Shown: positions 47,221-56,880 of the stretch, one piece after another
How positions within the stretch are numbered: position 1 is the first letter of the stretch
How the letters are laid out: every line of letters starts with the position of its first letter
NCBI GenBank assembly: GCA_902518075.1
Contig: CABYEX010000001.1
Coordinates: 1 to 64,000 of the forward strand
Length of the DNA: 64,000 bases
Reading direction: 5' to 3'
Origin: Halieaceae bacterium
GTDB lineage: Bacteria; Pseudomonadota; Gammaproteobacteria; Pseudomonadales; Halieaceae
The notes under the pieces: model-generated
Databases searched by the model: none
The model's input: the letters and a program-made list of their open reading frames with translations, nothing else
Told to the model about the DNA's origin: nothing
Translations under genes and position numbers: made by a program

Positions 47221-47970
47221 TTACCGAATACCCCAGGCGATACCACGCCGAAGTAACTCGTAGAATACCGGCAGATCCCAACTGCCCCGCTCGAGCTCCG
47301 GGTATTCCTCTACTAAGGGCTGCATGTCGTAGGTAGATCTGCAGTGCCCAAGAGTGAAGTACAACACGGTGCCCTTCTCGTAGTCACGCAAGTACATCAC
47401 TGCGTGCTCTTTGTCTTCCTCCCATTCACCATCCTGGAACGCGTCTACCTTGCCCGTCCAACGGGTGTGCAGTAGCACTTCGCGCTCACCGTGATACTCA
47501 GAGAGATAGAGTTCGTCACCGCGCGTTTCAAAAGCCTCAATGCCCGCCATCATGGGGTGCTCTGGCGCAGTGACTTCGACCTGATAAGGCTCTACCGGGG
47601 GATGCGATAGGAATTGACTCCCCAGTACCTCCATAAAATCGGGATGATCCCGCGGCGCGCGCAGTAAAGGCGGGTCGTGGCTTAACCACTCCAGCACCGA
47701 GTTGGTGGCGTGGAGCGCAAACCACTTACCACCATTCTCCACATAGGATTTTAGTTTCGCCTGACCTGCGGCATCCGGCACCTCGTCGCAGGTGTAGGTC
47801 ACGAGCAGATCAGCTTCACACATCGCATCGACATCACTGTAATCATTGGCGACCTTGACCCGAATCACATCATGCTCCGCCAGGAGTTTCAGCAGTTCCA
47901 GTCGCGCGAAATCGAAGTCGTGATATTTGCCACCAACTACCAGATAGACGTCTTTTCTTTTGCCAGCCAT
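47221..47970 (-). CDS. ThuA-like domain protein
   Basis: A 249-residue protein with the glutamine-amidotransferase-like ThuA fold: VYLVVGGKYHDFDFARLELL, ADLLVTYTCDE, ENGGKWFALHATNSV, and a late GTVLYFTLGHCRSTYDMQPL. ThuA proteins occur in sugar-derivative catabolism, but their reaction is poorly known. It lies 75 nt upstream of the D-lactate dehydrogenase on the same strand. Confidence 0.85.
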   Translation of the reverse strand: MAGKRKDVYLVVGGKYHDFDFARLELLKLLAEHDVIRVKVANDYSDVDAMCEADLLVTYTCDEVPDAAGQAKLKSYVENGGKWFALHATNSVLEWLSHDPPLLRAPRDHPDFMEVLGSQFLSHPPVEPYQVEVTAPEHPMMAGIEAFETRGDELYLSEYHGEREVLLHTRWTGKVDAFQDGEWEEDKEHAVMYLRDYEKGTVLYFTLGHCRSTYDMQPLVEEYPELERGSWDLPVFYELLRRGIAWGIR

Positions 47971-48079
47971 CAGTTGTCCTCTCTTATTCTGTCAAGGCAG
48001 TGGCGTTGCATCGCATCCGCCCTGCCGAACTAAAGATCCCTCGTGCGCACTCAGCCACTCGACTGGCGCGCCCGAATAG

Positions 48080-48880
48080 TTACTCCGCCTGCCCGGCCGC
48101 CATGGCAGCCATCACCGCCTCTTCGATTTCAGAGGGCAGCGGATTGCGGCGGAGCGTCAAACCACCATTCACCTGCAGGTTCTGACCCGTCATATAGCAC
48201 TCGTCGCTGCCGAGAAAGACCGCAGCGGCGGCGATATCTTCAGACGTATTCAATCGACCCAGCGGATAGTTTTTGAGGAATGCCTCCAGCAACCCGGGGG
48301 TTTCAAGGTGTGGCGCAGCCATGGGTGAGGCGGTCAGGCCCGGTGAGATCGAGTTCACGCGGATACCCTTGGCGCCGTACTCATCCGCCACGCCGCGCAC
48401 CACGTGGTCGATACCGGCTTTGGTGCCAATGTAGGCGTGGTGGTTACCCACCAGAATGGTCGCCGTCGCGGAGGAAATCTGGATAATCGAGGAGGGATCA
48501 GACATCACACCGACTAGCACCTGCATCCACTGATAAGGCCCCTTGAACTGCAGGTCCATCATCATGTTCAGCTCGTCCTCAGTGGTTTCTTCAAACTGAG
48601 CAAGCAAGCCAAGGCCAGTGGCATTCACCGCGATATCGATCTTGCCGTGAGCGTCCATGATCGCACCGATCGATGACTTGTTGTCTTCCATCTTGGTGAT
48701 GTCGCAGGTCACTGCCATACCGCCAATCTCGCCGGCGAGCCACTGGAGCTCTTCAGGGTGCCGGCCGCCTACAGCAACGGTGGCGCCCTCTTCAGCAAAA
48801 CGCTGTGCAATTACCTGGCCCATGTTGCCGCGCCCTGCTGCACCCAACACGTAAGCCACTTTGCCCGCTAATCTCCCCAT
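48080..48880 (-). CDS. Short-chain dehydrogenase/reductase
   Basis: A 266-residue SDR. The cofactor loop reads YVLGAAGRGNMGQVIAQRFA (a variant spacing of the glycine motif). VNATGLG replaces NNAG, and the catalytic site is ISSATA with YIGTKAGIDHV. The C-terminal substrate part has SPGLTASPMAAPHLETPG and NLQVNGGLTLRRN. Substrate unknown. It lies 109 nt upstream of the thuA-like gene and is divergent from the GST gene. Confidence 0.88.
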   Translation of the reverse strand: MGRLAGKVAYVLGAAGRGNMGQVIAQRFAEEGATVAVGGRHPEELQWLAGEIGGMAVTCDITKMEDNKSSIGAIMDAHGKIDIAVNATGLGLLAQFEETTEDELNMMMDLQFKGPYQWMQVLVGVMSDPSSIIQISSATATILVGNHHAYIGTKAGIDHVVRGVADEYGAKGIRVNSISPGLTASPMAAPHLETPGLLEAFLKNYPLGRLNTSEDIAAAAVFLGSDECYMTGQNLQVNGGLTLRRNPLPSEIEEAVMAAMAAGQAE

Positions 48881-48991
48881 GATCTGTCCCCGTTTATTGT
48901 TAAATTAGGACTCTGGATAGTACTAAAGTCGCGGCCCTTGGGGGGATTTTCTGCGCTGGTTCAAAAGCGGGCGCCAAGCTATGTTAAACGG

Positions 48992-49654
48992 ATGTCTGAC
49001 CTGCCCATTCTGTACTCATTCCGCCGCTGCCCCTATGCCATGCGGGCACGAATGGCGCTTGCCGCATCGGGCACGAAAGTGATGCTCAGAGAGGTGCTAC
49101 TTAAGGACAAACCCCGCGAGCTGTTGGCGGCATCGCCCAAGGCCACTGTGCCGGTGCTCGTGCTTTCAGACGGCCGGGTCATTGAGGAGAGCCTCGACGT
49201 CATGCAGTGGGCGCTAGAGCGCAACGATCCGCTCGGCTGGCTAGATAACGCCCTTCTGGACTCAGAATGGATCAATCAATGCGATGGCGACTTCAAGCAC
49301 TGGCTGGACCACTACAAATACGCTGATTGGCACACCGAGCACACCGCTGAGGACTACCGTAAAAACGCCGAGGGTTTTATCCAGAAACTGGAAGATCAGC
49401 TGTCGGTCTGCGACTGGGTCAATGGTGACGCAGCCAATGCCGTAGATGTGTCGTTGTTTCCGTTTATTCGCCAGTTTGCAGGTGTCGACCCATCGTGGTG
49501 GCAGAAAGCATCCTACCCCAAGGTCAAGCACTGGCTGGAAAACTGGCTGAACAGCGCGTTGTTCTCGGCAATAATGGCCAAGTATCCGCGCTGGGAATCC
49601 GGACAGCCGGGGGAGCGTTTTCCGGCCGAACCAGACCAAAGCGCACCCACGTAG
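48992..49654 (+). CDS. Glutathione S-transferase-like protein
   Basis: A 220-residue protein with an N-terminal thioredoxin domain (LPILYSFRRCPYAMRARMAL) that has a cysteine in the CPYA position, as in omega/beta-type or glutaredoxin-like GSTs, followed by KATVPVLVLSDGRVIEESLD. The helical C-terminal domain holds DAANAVDVSLFPFIRQFAGV. The cysteine suggests a thiol-transfer role. The ATG at 48992 is chosen for the conserved start. The amidohydrolase gene follows by 42 nt. Confidence 0.87.
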   Translation: MSDLPILYSFRRCPYAMRARMALAASGTKVMLREVLLKDKPRELLAASPKATVPVLVLSDGRVIEESLDVMQWALERNDPLGWLDNALLDSEWINQCDGDFKHWLDHYKYADWHTEHTAEDYRKNAEGFIQKLEDQLSVCDWVNGDAANAVDVSLFPFIRQFAGVDPSWWQKASYPKVKHWLENWLNSALFSAIMAKYPRWESGQPGERFPAEPDQSAPT

Positions 49655-49696
49655 TCCTAAAATAACCACAAGTCACCGCAATAAAGGTTGGCGATC

Positions 49697-51145
49697 ATGA
49701 CATTCACCAAAGTCTCTGCCCTTTCCGCCCTCTCACTTTGCTCCGCGCTCTTGATCGGTTGCACACAGAACGCGTCCGAGCCCGTAGATCTCGCGTTGAC
49801 CCACGTCACCGTGGTCGACACTGTGAACCCGGTCCGCCGCAATCAAACCGTGCTCATCGACGACGGTAGAATCATCGATATTGTCGACAGCGATACTGCT
49901 CCCAAAACGCCCGCCAAAGAGCAAATCGACGCCAGCGGGCAGTACCTCATCCCTGGCTTATGGGACTTTCACGTTCACTTCACCTTCGACAAAAGATTTA
50001 CCGATGCCATGGCAGGACTGTTCCTTTACCACGGCATTACCAATGTGCGTGATACCGGCGGGCTCCTTCAGGATCTGTTGCCCGTCGTCGACACCCTGCG
50101 CAGCGCAGGCAGCAACGCGCCCAACATCTGGTACTCGGGCCCGCTGCTAGATGGCAAAGACGTGGTGTACGACGGCGTGAACTTCCCCGGGCTGGGTATC
50201 GCTAACCCCACCCCCGCGGCGGCCCGCGCCAACATTGCCGAGATTCATGCAGCCGGGGCGAGCTTCCTGAAAATCTACGAGATGGTTACGCCCGAGGTCT
50301 TTGCCGCGATCGTGGAAGAAGCAGGCGCCAGAAACCTCCCCATCGATGGCCATGTGCCGCTCTCCATGCGCGCCCGTGATGTCGCACCACAGGTGCAATC
50401 TCTTGAGCACTTGCGCAACTACGAAATGGATTGCGTCAGTGATCCGGAGCTGTGGCTCGCTACCAGGCAAGTTGAGCTGGCGAATGTGGCCAACGCACCA
50501 GGCAACGTGTTGCGATCGAGACTGCATGCGCTTCAACGGCTGACCGCAATCACCAATGAGGATGCTAAGGTATGCGCCGAGACCACCCAGGCGCTCAAAG
50601 CCACCATCACGGTGCCTACCCTGCGCATGAACTCAATGGATCTCTATGTTCCGTTTGATCGAGATGATTTTGATGACGCCATGGATTTGATCCCGACCAG
50701 CGTTAGTGAGGAATGGCGTGACGCCCGCGACACGTTAGCAGCGTCTAAAGAACCGGTCGATACCACTTTTGCGGAGTGGTCACTGCGCCGCACCGGCGAG
50801 CTGCATGCTGCGGGTGCGCCGATCGCAGCCGGCACAGACACACCCATAGGCTGGAGCATTCCGGGTTACAGCCTGCACACCGAGCTCGAGCAATATGTTG
50901 AGGTGGGTATGACACCCCTTGAAGCGCTGCACTCTGCCACGGTGAAACCGGCCGAGTTTTTCGGGCTCGAAAAGGAGATGGGGCAGGTTGAGGTAGGGTT
51001 TCTTGCTGAAGCGGTGCTCCTGTCTGCCGATCCAATGGACGACATACTCAACACCCGGAGTATTGAAGGGGTGATTCATCAAGGAAAGCTGCTTTCCCGA
51101 GATCACTTGGATCAACTGGTCACACAACAACGGCCGCAAAAATAG
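49697..51145 (+). CDS. Amidohydrolase family lipoprotein
   Basis: A 482-residue protein with a lipoprotein signal (LSLCSALLIGC) and an imidazolonepropionase/prolidase-like amidohydrolase fold: GLWDFHVHF (first metal pair), then the lysine position in AGASFLKIYEMV, IDGHVPLS, SLEHLRNYEMD, and the last metal Asp in AGTDTPIGW. It probably hydrolyses a cyclic amide or a dipeptide in the periplasm. The next gene (M28-like) starts 2 nt after it, so they form an operon. Confidence 0.87.
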   Translation: MTFTKVSALSALSLCSALLIGCTQNASEPVDLALTHVTVVDTVNPVRRNQTVLIDDGRIIDIVDSDTAPKTPAKEQIDASGQYLIPGLWDFHVHFTFDKRFTDAMAGLFLYHGITNVRDTGGLLQDLLPVVDTLRSAGSNAPNIWYSGPLLDGKDVVYDGVNFPGLGIANPTPAAARANIAEIHAAGASFLKIYEMVTPEVFAAIVEEAGARNLPIDGHVPLSMRARDVAPQVQSLEHLRNYEMDCVSDPELWLATRQVELANVANAPGNVLRSRLHALQRLTAITNEDAKVCAETTQALKATITVPTLRMNSMDLYVPFDRDDFDDAMDLIPTSVSEEWRDARDTLAASKEPVDTTFAEWSLRRTGELHAAGAPIAAGTDTPIGWSIPGYSLHTELEQYVEVGMTPLEALHSATVKPAEFFGLEKEMGQVEVGFLAEAVLLSADPMDDILNTRSIEGVIHQGKLLSRDHLDQLVTQQRPQK

Positions 51146-51147
51146 TC

Positions 51148-52779
51148 ATGCGTCGCTCTCTTTGGTCACTTCTTCTCTTAGCGACCCCAGGTTTTGGGGC
51201 TGGGGCTCCGCACACAAAGCTTCTCCATCCTCACCTGACTGAGCTGAACCCCGATTGGGTGATCACCGCCGATGAGGCCTATCAGTGGGCCTTGGTAAAG
51301 AATGACAATCTGCCGACACTGACCGGCAGCCCGGAATGGCAGGACTACATGGCCTTTCTAGAGCAAATGCTGGCCCATTATGGCGCCGTTGACGGGGTCA
51401 AGAACTACTGGGAGTTTGAGCGGTGGTTCACCTCGGAAGATAACCGTCAGTGGTCTTTGATTTCAGACGGCTCAGCGGTGAGAGTCGCAAGCTACGGCGC
51501 CTACTCGGGCTCGACCGGCTCGGAGGGCATCACGGCCCAGCTGATCTACTACGATCACGATAACCCGCCAGAAGACATCGAAGGCAAAATCGTCGTCATA
51601 CCCACCCGGCCACACCCGCAGGCACCATTCAGCGAAGACTATCTGATCAATTACACCTTTAATGATTACGAGCACGCGACCGACGCTGAAACGCTGCCAG
51701 TACCCTTCGAGTTCGTCGACCCCTCTGATAGCTTCACCTTTGATATTTGGTGGCAACTGGCGCAGCGTCTCGACCAGATTCCAAGAGATGGCAACGCAGC
51801 GGGGGCCATCATCGTCTATGACATGGCCTTCGAGCGCACTCAGGGACTCTATACCTTTCCGGTTCCGAGGCTATACAAGTCGCCCACACTCGTGCTCTCC
51901 AGAGAAGACGGGGCCGAGGTCATCACGAATGCAAAGGCAGGAAAGCGCGCGACCCTGAGGCTCGAAGCCGAAACAGAGACGAGCACCGCCTACCAATACA
52001 TTACATATTTGCCGGGTGCTAATTACGGCACAGCTGAAGACGAACAGATCGTGCTGGTCAACCACACCGACGGCCCTTCCATCACGCAAGACAATGGTGC
52101 TCTGGGACTATTGGCTATTGTCAAATATTTCTCAAATATCCCACAGGCTCAGCGCCCCAGAACGCTGAAGATTTTTCTGGACGGTCGACATTACATGCCG
52201 GGGATGGAGTCAGCTCATAATGAGGCGGACTGGTTCAGGCGCCATCCAGAAGCCAAGCGCAAAATCGTCGGCATGATCCAAACCGAGCACCTAGGAGAAA
52301 TGGATTACCGCGAAGTGGACGGCAGAGTAGAACCTACCGGATATACCGAGCAGTCTTATCTTTGGACACGCAACAATGACATTTTAATTGAGGCCGCAAA
52401 ACAGGCCGTTAATAAATACGGTTGGTCGCGCGCGCAAGTTTCTGTACCCGAGCGCGCCGGTAGCCGCGGCGGGTTGCAACAGGTGTGGTGGGGCGTGGGC
52501 GTACTAGGGCTAGCCGACACGGGTTACTTCAACTGCGACGTCTGGCACTGCCTGGATATACCCGGATTTGGCCTCGGCGGATTCTTGGGTCACTACTGGA
52601 GCTCAGCGGCCACCATCGAGCGATGGAATAAAGAGCTGTTTGTGAGTCAGGCGGCGACCATGACCGAGCTTACGGGCGTATTGATGTCGGCCGATCTGGA
52701 TGCGATTCAGTCTCAGGGCGCGGTCGATTCTTTTCTAGACCACACGAACCGGGAAGAACAGTTCAATAAGGCACCCTGA
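51148..52779 (+). CDS. Secreted M28-like metallopeptidase homologue
   Basis: A 543-residue protein with a signal peptide (SLWSLLLLATPGFGAGA). The arrangement suggests a PA-type insert (residues 100-270) followed by an M28-type domain: IVLVNHTDGPSITQDNGALG, with His-Asp and Asp in place of the usual HxD...D ligands, LKIFLDGRHYMPGME, and IQTEHLGEMDY. Some zinc ligands are in unusual settings, so activity is uncertain. Coupling to the amidohydrolase suggests shared breakdown of an amide or peptide-like substrate. Confidence 0.7.
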   Translation: MRRSLWSLLLLATPGFGAGAPHTKLLHPHLTELNPDWVITADEAYQWALVKNDNLPTLTGSPEWQDYMAFLEQMLAHYGAVDGVKNYWEFERWFTSEDNRQWSLISDGSAVRVASYGAYSGSTGSEGITAQLIYYDHDNPPEDIEGKIVVIPTRPHPQAPFSEDYLINYTFNDYEHATDAETLPVPFEFVDPSDSFTFDIWWQLAQRLDQIPRDGNAAGAIIVYDMAFERTQGLYTFPVPRLYKSPTLVLSREDGAEVITNAKAGKRATLRLEAETETSTAYQYITYLPGANYGTAEDEQIVLVNHTDGPSITQDNGALGLLAIVKYFSNIPQAQRPRTLKIFLDGRHYMPGMESAHNEADWFRRHPEAKRKIVGMIQTEHLGEMDYREVDGRVEPTGYTEQSYLWTRNNDILIEAAKQAVNKYGWSRAQVSVPERAGSRGGLQQVWWGVGVLGLADTGYFNCDVWHCLDIPGFGLGGFLGHYWSSAATIERWNKELFVSQAATMTELTGVLMSADLDAIQSQGAVDSFLDHTNREEQFNKAP

Positions 52780-52886
52780 GCCGTCCGAGCAATCTCAGAC
52801 GGCGGCTTCACTTGCCTATCGATTTAGCCCTTTCTATGTTTGCTCAGGGCGCTACCTGAGCCGTTTTCCTCTTGCAGAACCCGCGT

Positions 52887-52892
52887 TATACT
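52887..52892 (+). promoter_or_regulatory. Candidate -10 of the tRNA-Val gene
   Basis: TATACT followed by a GCGCGCGC discriminator, typical of stable-RNA promoters under stringent control. It lies 12 nt before the tRNA. Confidence 0.6.
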
Positions 52893-52903
52893 GCGCGCGC
52901 ACT

Positions 52904-52980
<77 letters not shown>

Positions 52981-53132
52981 CTCAGAGCCGCATAATTACT
53001 CACTTTTTCGCTCGCTGGACGCCTCGCGCACTCCCCGACTCATAACAACATGTAATGGCATTACGAGACCTCGTAGACCCTTGTTTTAAGACATTCTTAT
53101 TTGTTGATCGAAGCTAATTTTGGAATCATTTT

Positions 53133-53855
53133 TTATGGGGCAAGCTGTTTGCTACCCTCATGAGGTTTCACGTGACCTGTGTCGCTGAAGTTGGGCGGAA
53201 TTTTCCAGAGGTGCTGGTTGGCCTTATAGTCATCAATGATCTTTTGAATCGAGGCAAGCGAAGTCTCTTCGATTTTCATTTTTGGCTTCCCGGGTATAAG
53301 CCCCCCAGACCTGAACTCCAGCACCTCAACACCGTCCGGTCCTGCTACAAATTTGTAGGGCATTTCATTCGGTACAAAAATAGTGGAGCCTGCCTTTAGG
53401 GTTCTTTTGCCCATTGTGAGTTCGCCAGCAGCGACGTAATAAGTGCAATCCCCTAAGGGATGACTATGACGAAAAAGGTGAAAGTTGGGTCCGAACCAGA
53501 CATGTGCCAAACGCATGCCATTCTCTCCCTCTTGCATCTGCAACCGATGTTCAGATGAACCAGAGGCTGCGAGTTCAAGCATCTCACCCAACATTTCGCA
53601 AATCTTTTCCTTGTTGTCACAATCATCCAGAAGTCTGGATATGTCCCAGTTTTCGGCGACGTGCTTTTTACCTTCAAAAGTTCCTAAGGGAATAGTGGGC
53701 TTCATTTGATGGTTGGCTTGGATTGAAAAGGGACCTCGCTCTGAGACATAACGCTTGCCATCCGCCGAATCACTATTGATATTACCGTGACCCACTGCCA
53801 TTTCCGTTTCCAGATTTTTCACTTCCGATTGCATGGCGCTTGCCGTTTCAGGCAT
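53133..53855 (-). CDS. Cupin-domain protein
   Basis: A 240-residue protein. The N-terminal 100 residues are polar and helical (ISRLLDDCDNKEKICEMLGE). A cupin barrel follows: AHVWFGPNFHLFRHSHPLGD holds the metal-binding histidines, then YYVAAGELTMGKRTLKAGST and IFVPNEMPYKF. Such proteins are sugar isomerases, dioxygenases or sensors; I cannot tell which. It is the only gene in the first tRNA-Val unit. Base composition is lower in GC than the genes before the tRNA. Confidence 0.8.
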   Translation of the reverse strand: MPETASAMQSEVKNLETEMAVGHGNINSDSADGKRYVSERGPFSIQANHQMKPTIPLGTFEGKKHVAENWDISRLLDDCDNKEKICEMLGEMLELAASGSSEHRLQMQEGENGMRLAHVWFGPNFHLFRHSHPLGDCTYYVAAGELTMGKRTLKAGSTIFVPNEMPYKFVAGPDGVEVLEFRSGGLIPGKPKMKIEETSLASIQKIIDDYKANQHLWKIPPNFSDTGHVKPHEGSKQLAP

Positions 53856-54237
53856 GAACCCCTCCTTTAATCAAACTAAAATCTTATAAGCAAACCGGAA
53901 GATACCACAGTAGGATTTCTCATTGTCCCTCTTACTATCCAACAGAGATGCCGCTATGGAGAAACCACCAGAGTGAGCCATATCGATGAGATAGAGACCT
54001 TAAAACATAAGAAAGCGAGCCTCCTTAAATAAGACCTGTTGGACTCCAAATAAGAAATTCATAGTCACATGGCTTGGGCAACGCCACCTACCTTAAGGGT
54101 CAGCGCTTCATCGTTTGTGTCGAAACTCGTTTGGAATCATTGGATTTTAATGCAGACAGCAAACGTAGCGCCGCTGAGAGGCACGCCATTGCTTGCTTTC
54201 AGAGGCGCGGTCATTTTTTCACTGCTACACCTGTGCT
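53856..54237. other. Non-coding part of the first tRNA-Val unit
   Basis: No convincing gene. A 112-codon frame at 54069-54407 runs through the tRNA fragment and has no ribosome site, so I reject it. The region should hold the cupin promoter on the minus strand. Confidence 0.5.
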
Positions 54238-54282
54238 TTGACATGGTAGAGGTCGGCGGTTCGAATCCGCCTGGTCCTACCA
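54238..54282 (+). repeat. Exact copy of the tRNA-Val 3' end (att-like)
   Basis: 45 nt from TTGACATGGTAGAGGTCGG to TCCTACCA, identical to 52936-52980. It lacks the 5' half of the tRNA. Its right flank is AATTTTTAAGC, unlike the flank of the true gene. Confidence 0.95.
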
Positions 54283-54422
54283 AATTTTTAAGCATCTGTT
54301 TTTATGAGACTTTATTCTCTCAGAATCGTGCGTTTTGGCGTGTTTTTGCGCGCGGACACTACCGCGTAAAGATAGTTACCAGTCTTACAAGCGCCTTGCA
54401 GAGGTAGAAATACAAACCCGCT

Positions 54423-56531
54423 TCATCGTGAGTTAAATTCCTGAAGTAAAGTGCTCCGTCTCCGTTCAATAAAGTCTCGGATTGACGCCCTGTTTTTGTC
54501 ACAAAAAGACGAGGAGTCACTCGCTATTTCGTCTGGGTTGTATTGTTGAGGGCACGTTCCCCCTCCCAGCACCTCTGGGTTTGAGGCATCCGTGGAGACC
54601 ACCACTGCCTCTACCCTGTCTCTTCTTAGCTCAAGTCGGGGCTGGATGAGATCCCATGAAAAATAGTCATCCAGAATTATTTTTATGTCTTCATACAAAG
54701 CTGCTCGATTGGTATCTGAAGAGAAAACTATCTCCCACAATATTGGTGGATAATTCGGATAGAAGAATCTGCCAGCCCAGTGGTTTTCACTTCCAACATC
54801 AAATGCTGTCATGGACGCAATATCCGTAAAAGCTTCGAAGTTCAGAAATTGATTACAGATCTCCAGCGTGGGATTAGCTTCACAGTTTGGCCCAAGCGTA
54901 TCAATCAACGTGTAATCAAAGTCCGTCGGTATGTATACCCATAGGCCGGTGTCCTCATTGAAATATAGATAATAGTTGTTTGCGACACGCACATAATGGT
55001 CAACTGCGCCGACTACAATCTCCAGGGCTTGGGCCTTTATGAACTCTGGCACATCAAATCTTTCTGCTAGGGCCTGTGCACTGGGACGCGACTGCACAAA
55101 TTTCGCGAATTCTCGCAATGCTTCCCGCGCTTCGCCCAGAGACTTTTTCTTAGTCTTAAGGTCATAGGTGGGTTGATAGGGTAAAAACTGAGATAGCGGG
55201 CCTGATGGACCTCCACCGTTGATGTTTGAATTAACGAATTCGGGATTCAGGTAATTATCTTCCCCAAGCCACTCCAACCGCGAATCTGGATCAGACTTCT
55301 CACGGCCAATGACGCAGAAACTCTCATCGTAAAACAGATCTGATTCTTCGTAAGGTGAGCAACTCTCATCTGTGGCATCCGGCTCAGCTAGGTTCCCTGG
55401 GGCGCCAACCTTGAACAGATATCCATTCTTGTCAAAAAACAGTTTGAGGAAGGGCTTATCAATCTGCTCCATCATGGTAAATACACCCATGTTGAAAGAT
55501 TGCGGCAATGGTTGGCCAAAAAGTCGCTGATCGGAGTCCCCAGTCACAACCAATTCAACCTTCGCATGTGTCGCTCGGGCTGCAGGGATACCTATATCGT
55601 TCAGTAGCTCGTGGGTAAGCACCTCTCGCTGGTAGGTGGGGTCGTCCCGATTGAATCTGAACCGCACTTTTTCCACATCCATAAACTCTCTTCCATCGGC
55701 GTCTGGGTAGTCGGCTACGTCTTGGCCAACAATTCCCTTGCAAGGAAAACCTTCAACGGCGGCCGGCACGCCGTTGTAATCGATACAGGCGTAGACACTT
55801 TCATCCTCATCAAATTCCTCATCGAATTTGATTGAGAAACTAAATCTTCTTGGCTTGTTCGGCTCTGCCGAGGTGTCAATGGGGTACTGCCGACTAGTGT
55901 TTCCTTGCATCTTAAAACCGACCTTGGGGATCGATGCTATTTCGGTGCCATCGTCGTCCAGATACGCGAAATCTGCCTGACGATAAACTTCGCTGTGTGA
56001 GAAAGAGGTCAGTGGATTAGCACGTCCGTCGGCATTTTCAAGCGAATAGTTGGCTCTGATGGTGTCGAGCTCAAATGCTTGCCATTCGTCAACGGTCATT
56101 GTGAGTTTTATGGAGTGCAATCGATTAAGCGAGAAAAGTTCGAAGCTGTCGTTCGTTTCACAATGGATATCAATATCGTCGACATCTTGTTCAGCGATCG
56201 TCCCAGAATTATTCGATATTTCGCAGTCAAAGCGCGGCGGTTCAGCAGCGATTATCACCTCATACTCGGCACCCTCCCCCAGCTCACCCGGAAAAACAAA
56301 TGACCCGCCTTCTCGAACCGAAAGTTGCTGATCGCCGAGAGATAAAACGATTGGCCGGTTTGACTTCAATCCCGTAATGCTGCCACCCACCGAGAATCCG
56401 GTTTGACTCGGCGTCGTGGTTGCAGACGGGGCTGGAGGGGTAGTAGCAGGACTGCCACCGCCTCCACATGCGGTCAGGGCGCTCGCGATGAGTGCGGCTA
56501 CGGACAACGCCCAAACTCTCCTTTTGACCAT
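54423..56531 (-). CDS. CotH-like lipoprotein
   Basis: A 702-residue lipoprotein (signal ALIASALTAC, then GGGGS and a Thr/Pro/Ser linker to residue 45). An Ig-like strand region follows (45-130), then a CotH kinase-like domain: IKLTMTVDEWQAF, KVGFKMQGNTSRQYPID, YQREVLTHELLNDIGIPAAR, MGVFTMMEQIDKPFLKLFF, GYLFKVG, and YYLYFNEDTGLWVYIPTDFD with the catalytic aspartate. CotH phosphorylates spore-coat protein in Bacillus; in gram-negatives the role is unknown. ATG 56531 has a GGAGG site. It is the sole gene of the second tRNA-Val unit. Confidence 0.85.
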   Translation of the reverse strand: MVKRRVWALSVAALIASALTACGGGGSPATTPPAPSATTTPSQTGFSVGGSITGLKSNRPIVLSLGDQQLSVREGGSFVFPGELGEGAEYEVIIAAEPPRFDCEISNNSGTIAEQDVDDIDIHCETNDSFELFSLNRLHSIKLTMTVDEWQAFELDTIRANYSLENADGRANPLTSFSHSEVYRQADFAYLDDDGTEIASIPKVGFKMQGNTSRQYPIDTSAEPNKPRRFSFSIKFDEEFDEDESVYACIDYNGVPAAVEGFPCKGIVGQDVADYPDADGREFMDVEKVRFRFNRDDPTYQREVLTHELLNDIGIPAARATHAKVELVVTGDSDQRLFGQPLPQSFNMGVFTMMEQIDKPFLKLFFDKNGYLFKVGAPGNLAEPDATDESCSPYEESDLFYDESFCVIGREKSDPDSRLEWLGEDNYLNPEFVNSNINGGGPSGPLSQFLPYQPTYDLKTKKKSLGEAREALREFAKFVQSRPSAQALAERFDVPEFIKAQALEIVVGAVDHYVRVANNYYLYFNEDTGLWVYIPTDFDYTLIDTLGPNCEANPTLEICNQFLNFEAFTDIASMTAFDVGSENHWAGRFFYPNYPPILWEIVFSSDTNRAALYEDIKIILDDYFSWDLIQPRLELRRDRVEAVVVSTDASNPEVLGGGTCPQQYNPDEIASDSSSFCDKNRASIRDFIERRRSTLLQEFNSR

Positions 56532-56534
56532 CAC

Positions 56535-56880
56535 GTTACCTCCAGGGACTATCTATCCAAGTGTATTCACTCAAATTACCTGCCTGCCAGAACATAGACA
56601 AATATCAATGGATTCCATTGACGCAGGATTTGCGGTCTGCGTGCCCGACCTTGCCGTCTACTCAAAAGCGCTGTCACTTGACTAGTCAACTGCTAATCTT
56701 CGCCGCCTCCACACCTGTCTTGGTGTGGCCAATCGGCCTTGACATGGCGGCGGTAGTCGAACAATCAACGATTCAGAATGGAGACAAATCCATCAGAATG
56801 GATAGATTGTTGCAGGCGAACGCCTATCCACGGGCTTAGCGCAAATACGTCGCAGGGATTTGTGAGTCAGAGAAACACTT
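56535..56880. other. Spacer before the prolyl oligopeptidase
   Basis: Contains at 56709-56747 a 39-nt segment matching 59192-59230 at 35 positions, both ending in CCTTGACATGG, the tRNA-Val anticodon region. After this point the 56.7-kb copy no longer resembles the tRNA. No gene seen. Confidence 0.6.
56709..56747 (+). repeat. Degenerate left direct repeat of the third tRNA-Val unit
   Basis: CCACACCTGTCTTGGTG, TGGCCAATCGGCCTTGAC, ATGG. It agrees with 59192-59230 at 35 of 39 positions, so the pair flanks the prolyl oligopeptidase gene. Confidence 0.65.

Noticed and set aside
54069..54407. A 112-codon open frame across the copied tRNA-Val end
   Set aside because: It reads through the tRNA fragment, has no ribosome site, and shows no domain.
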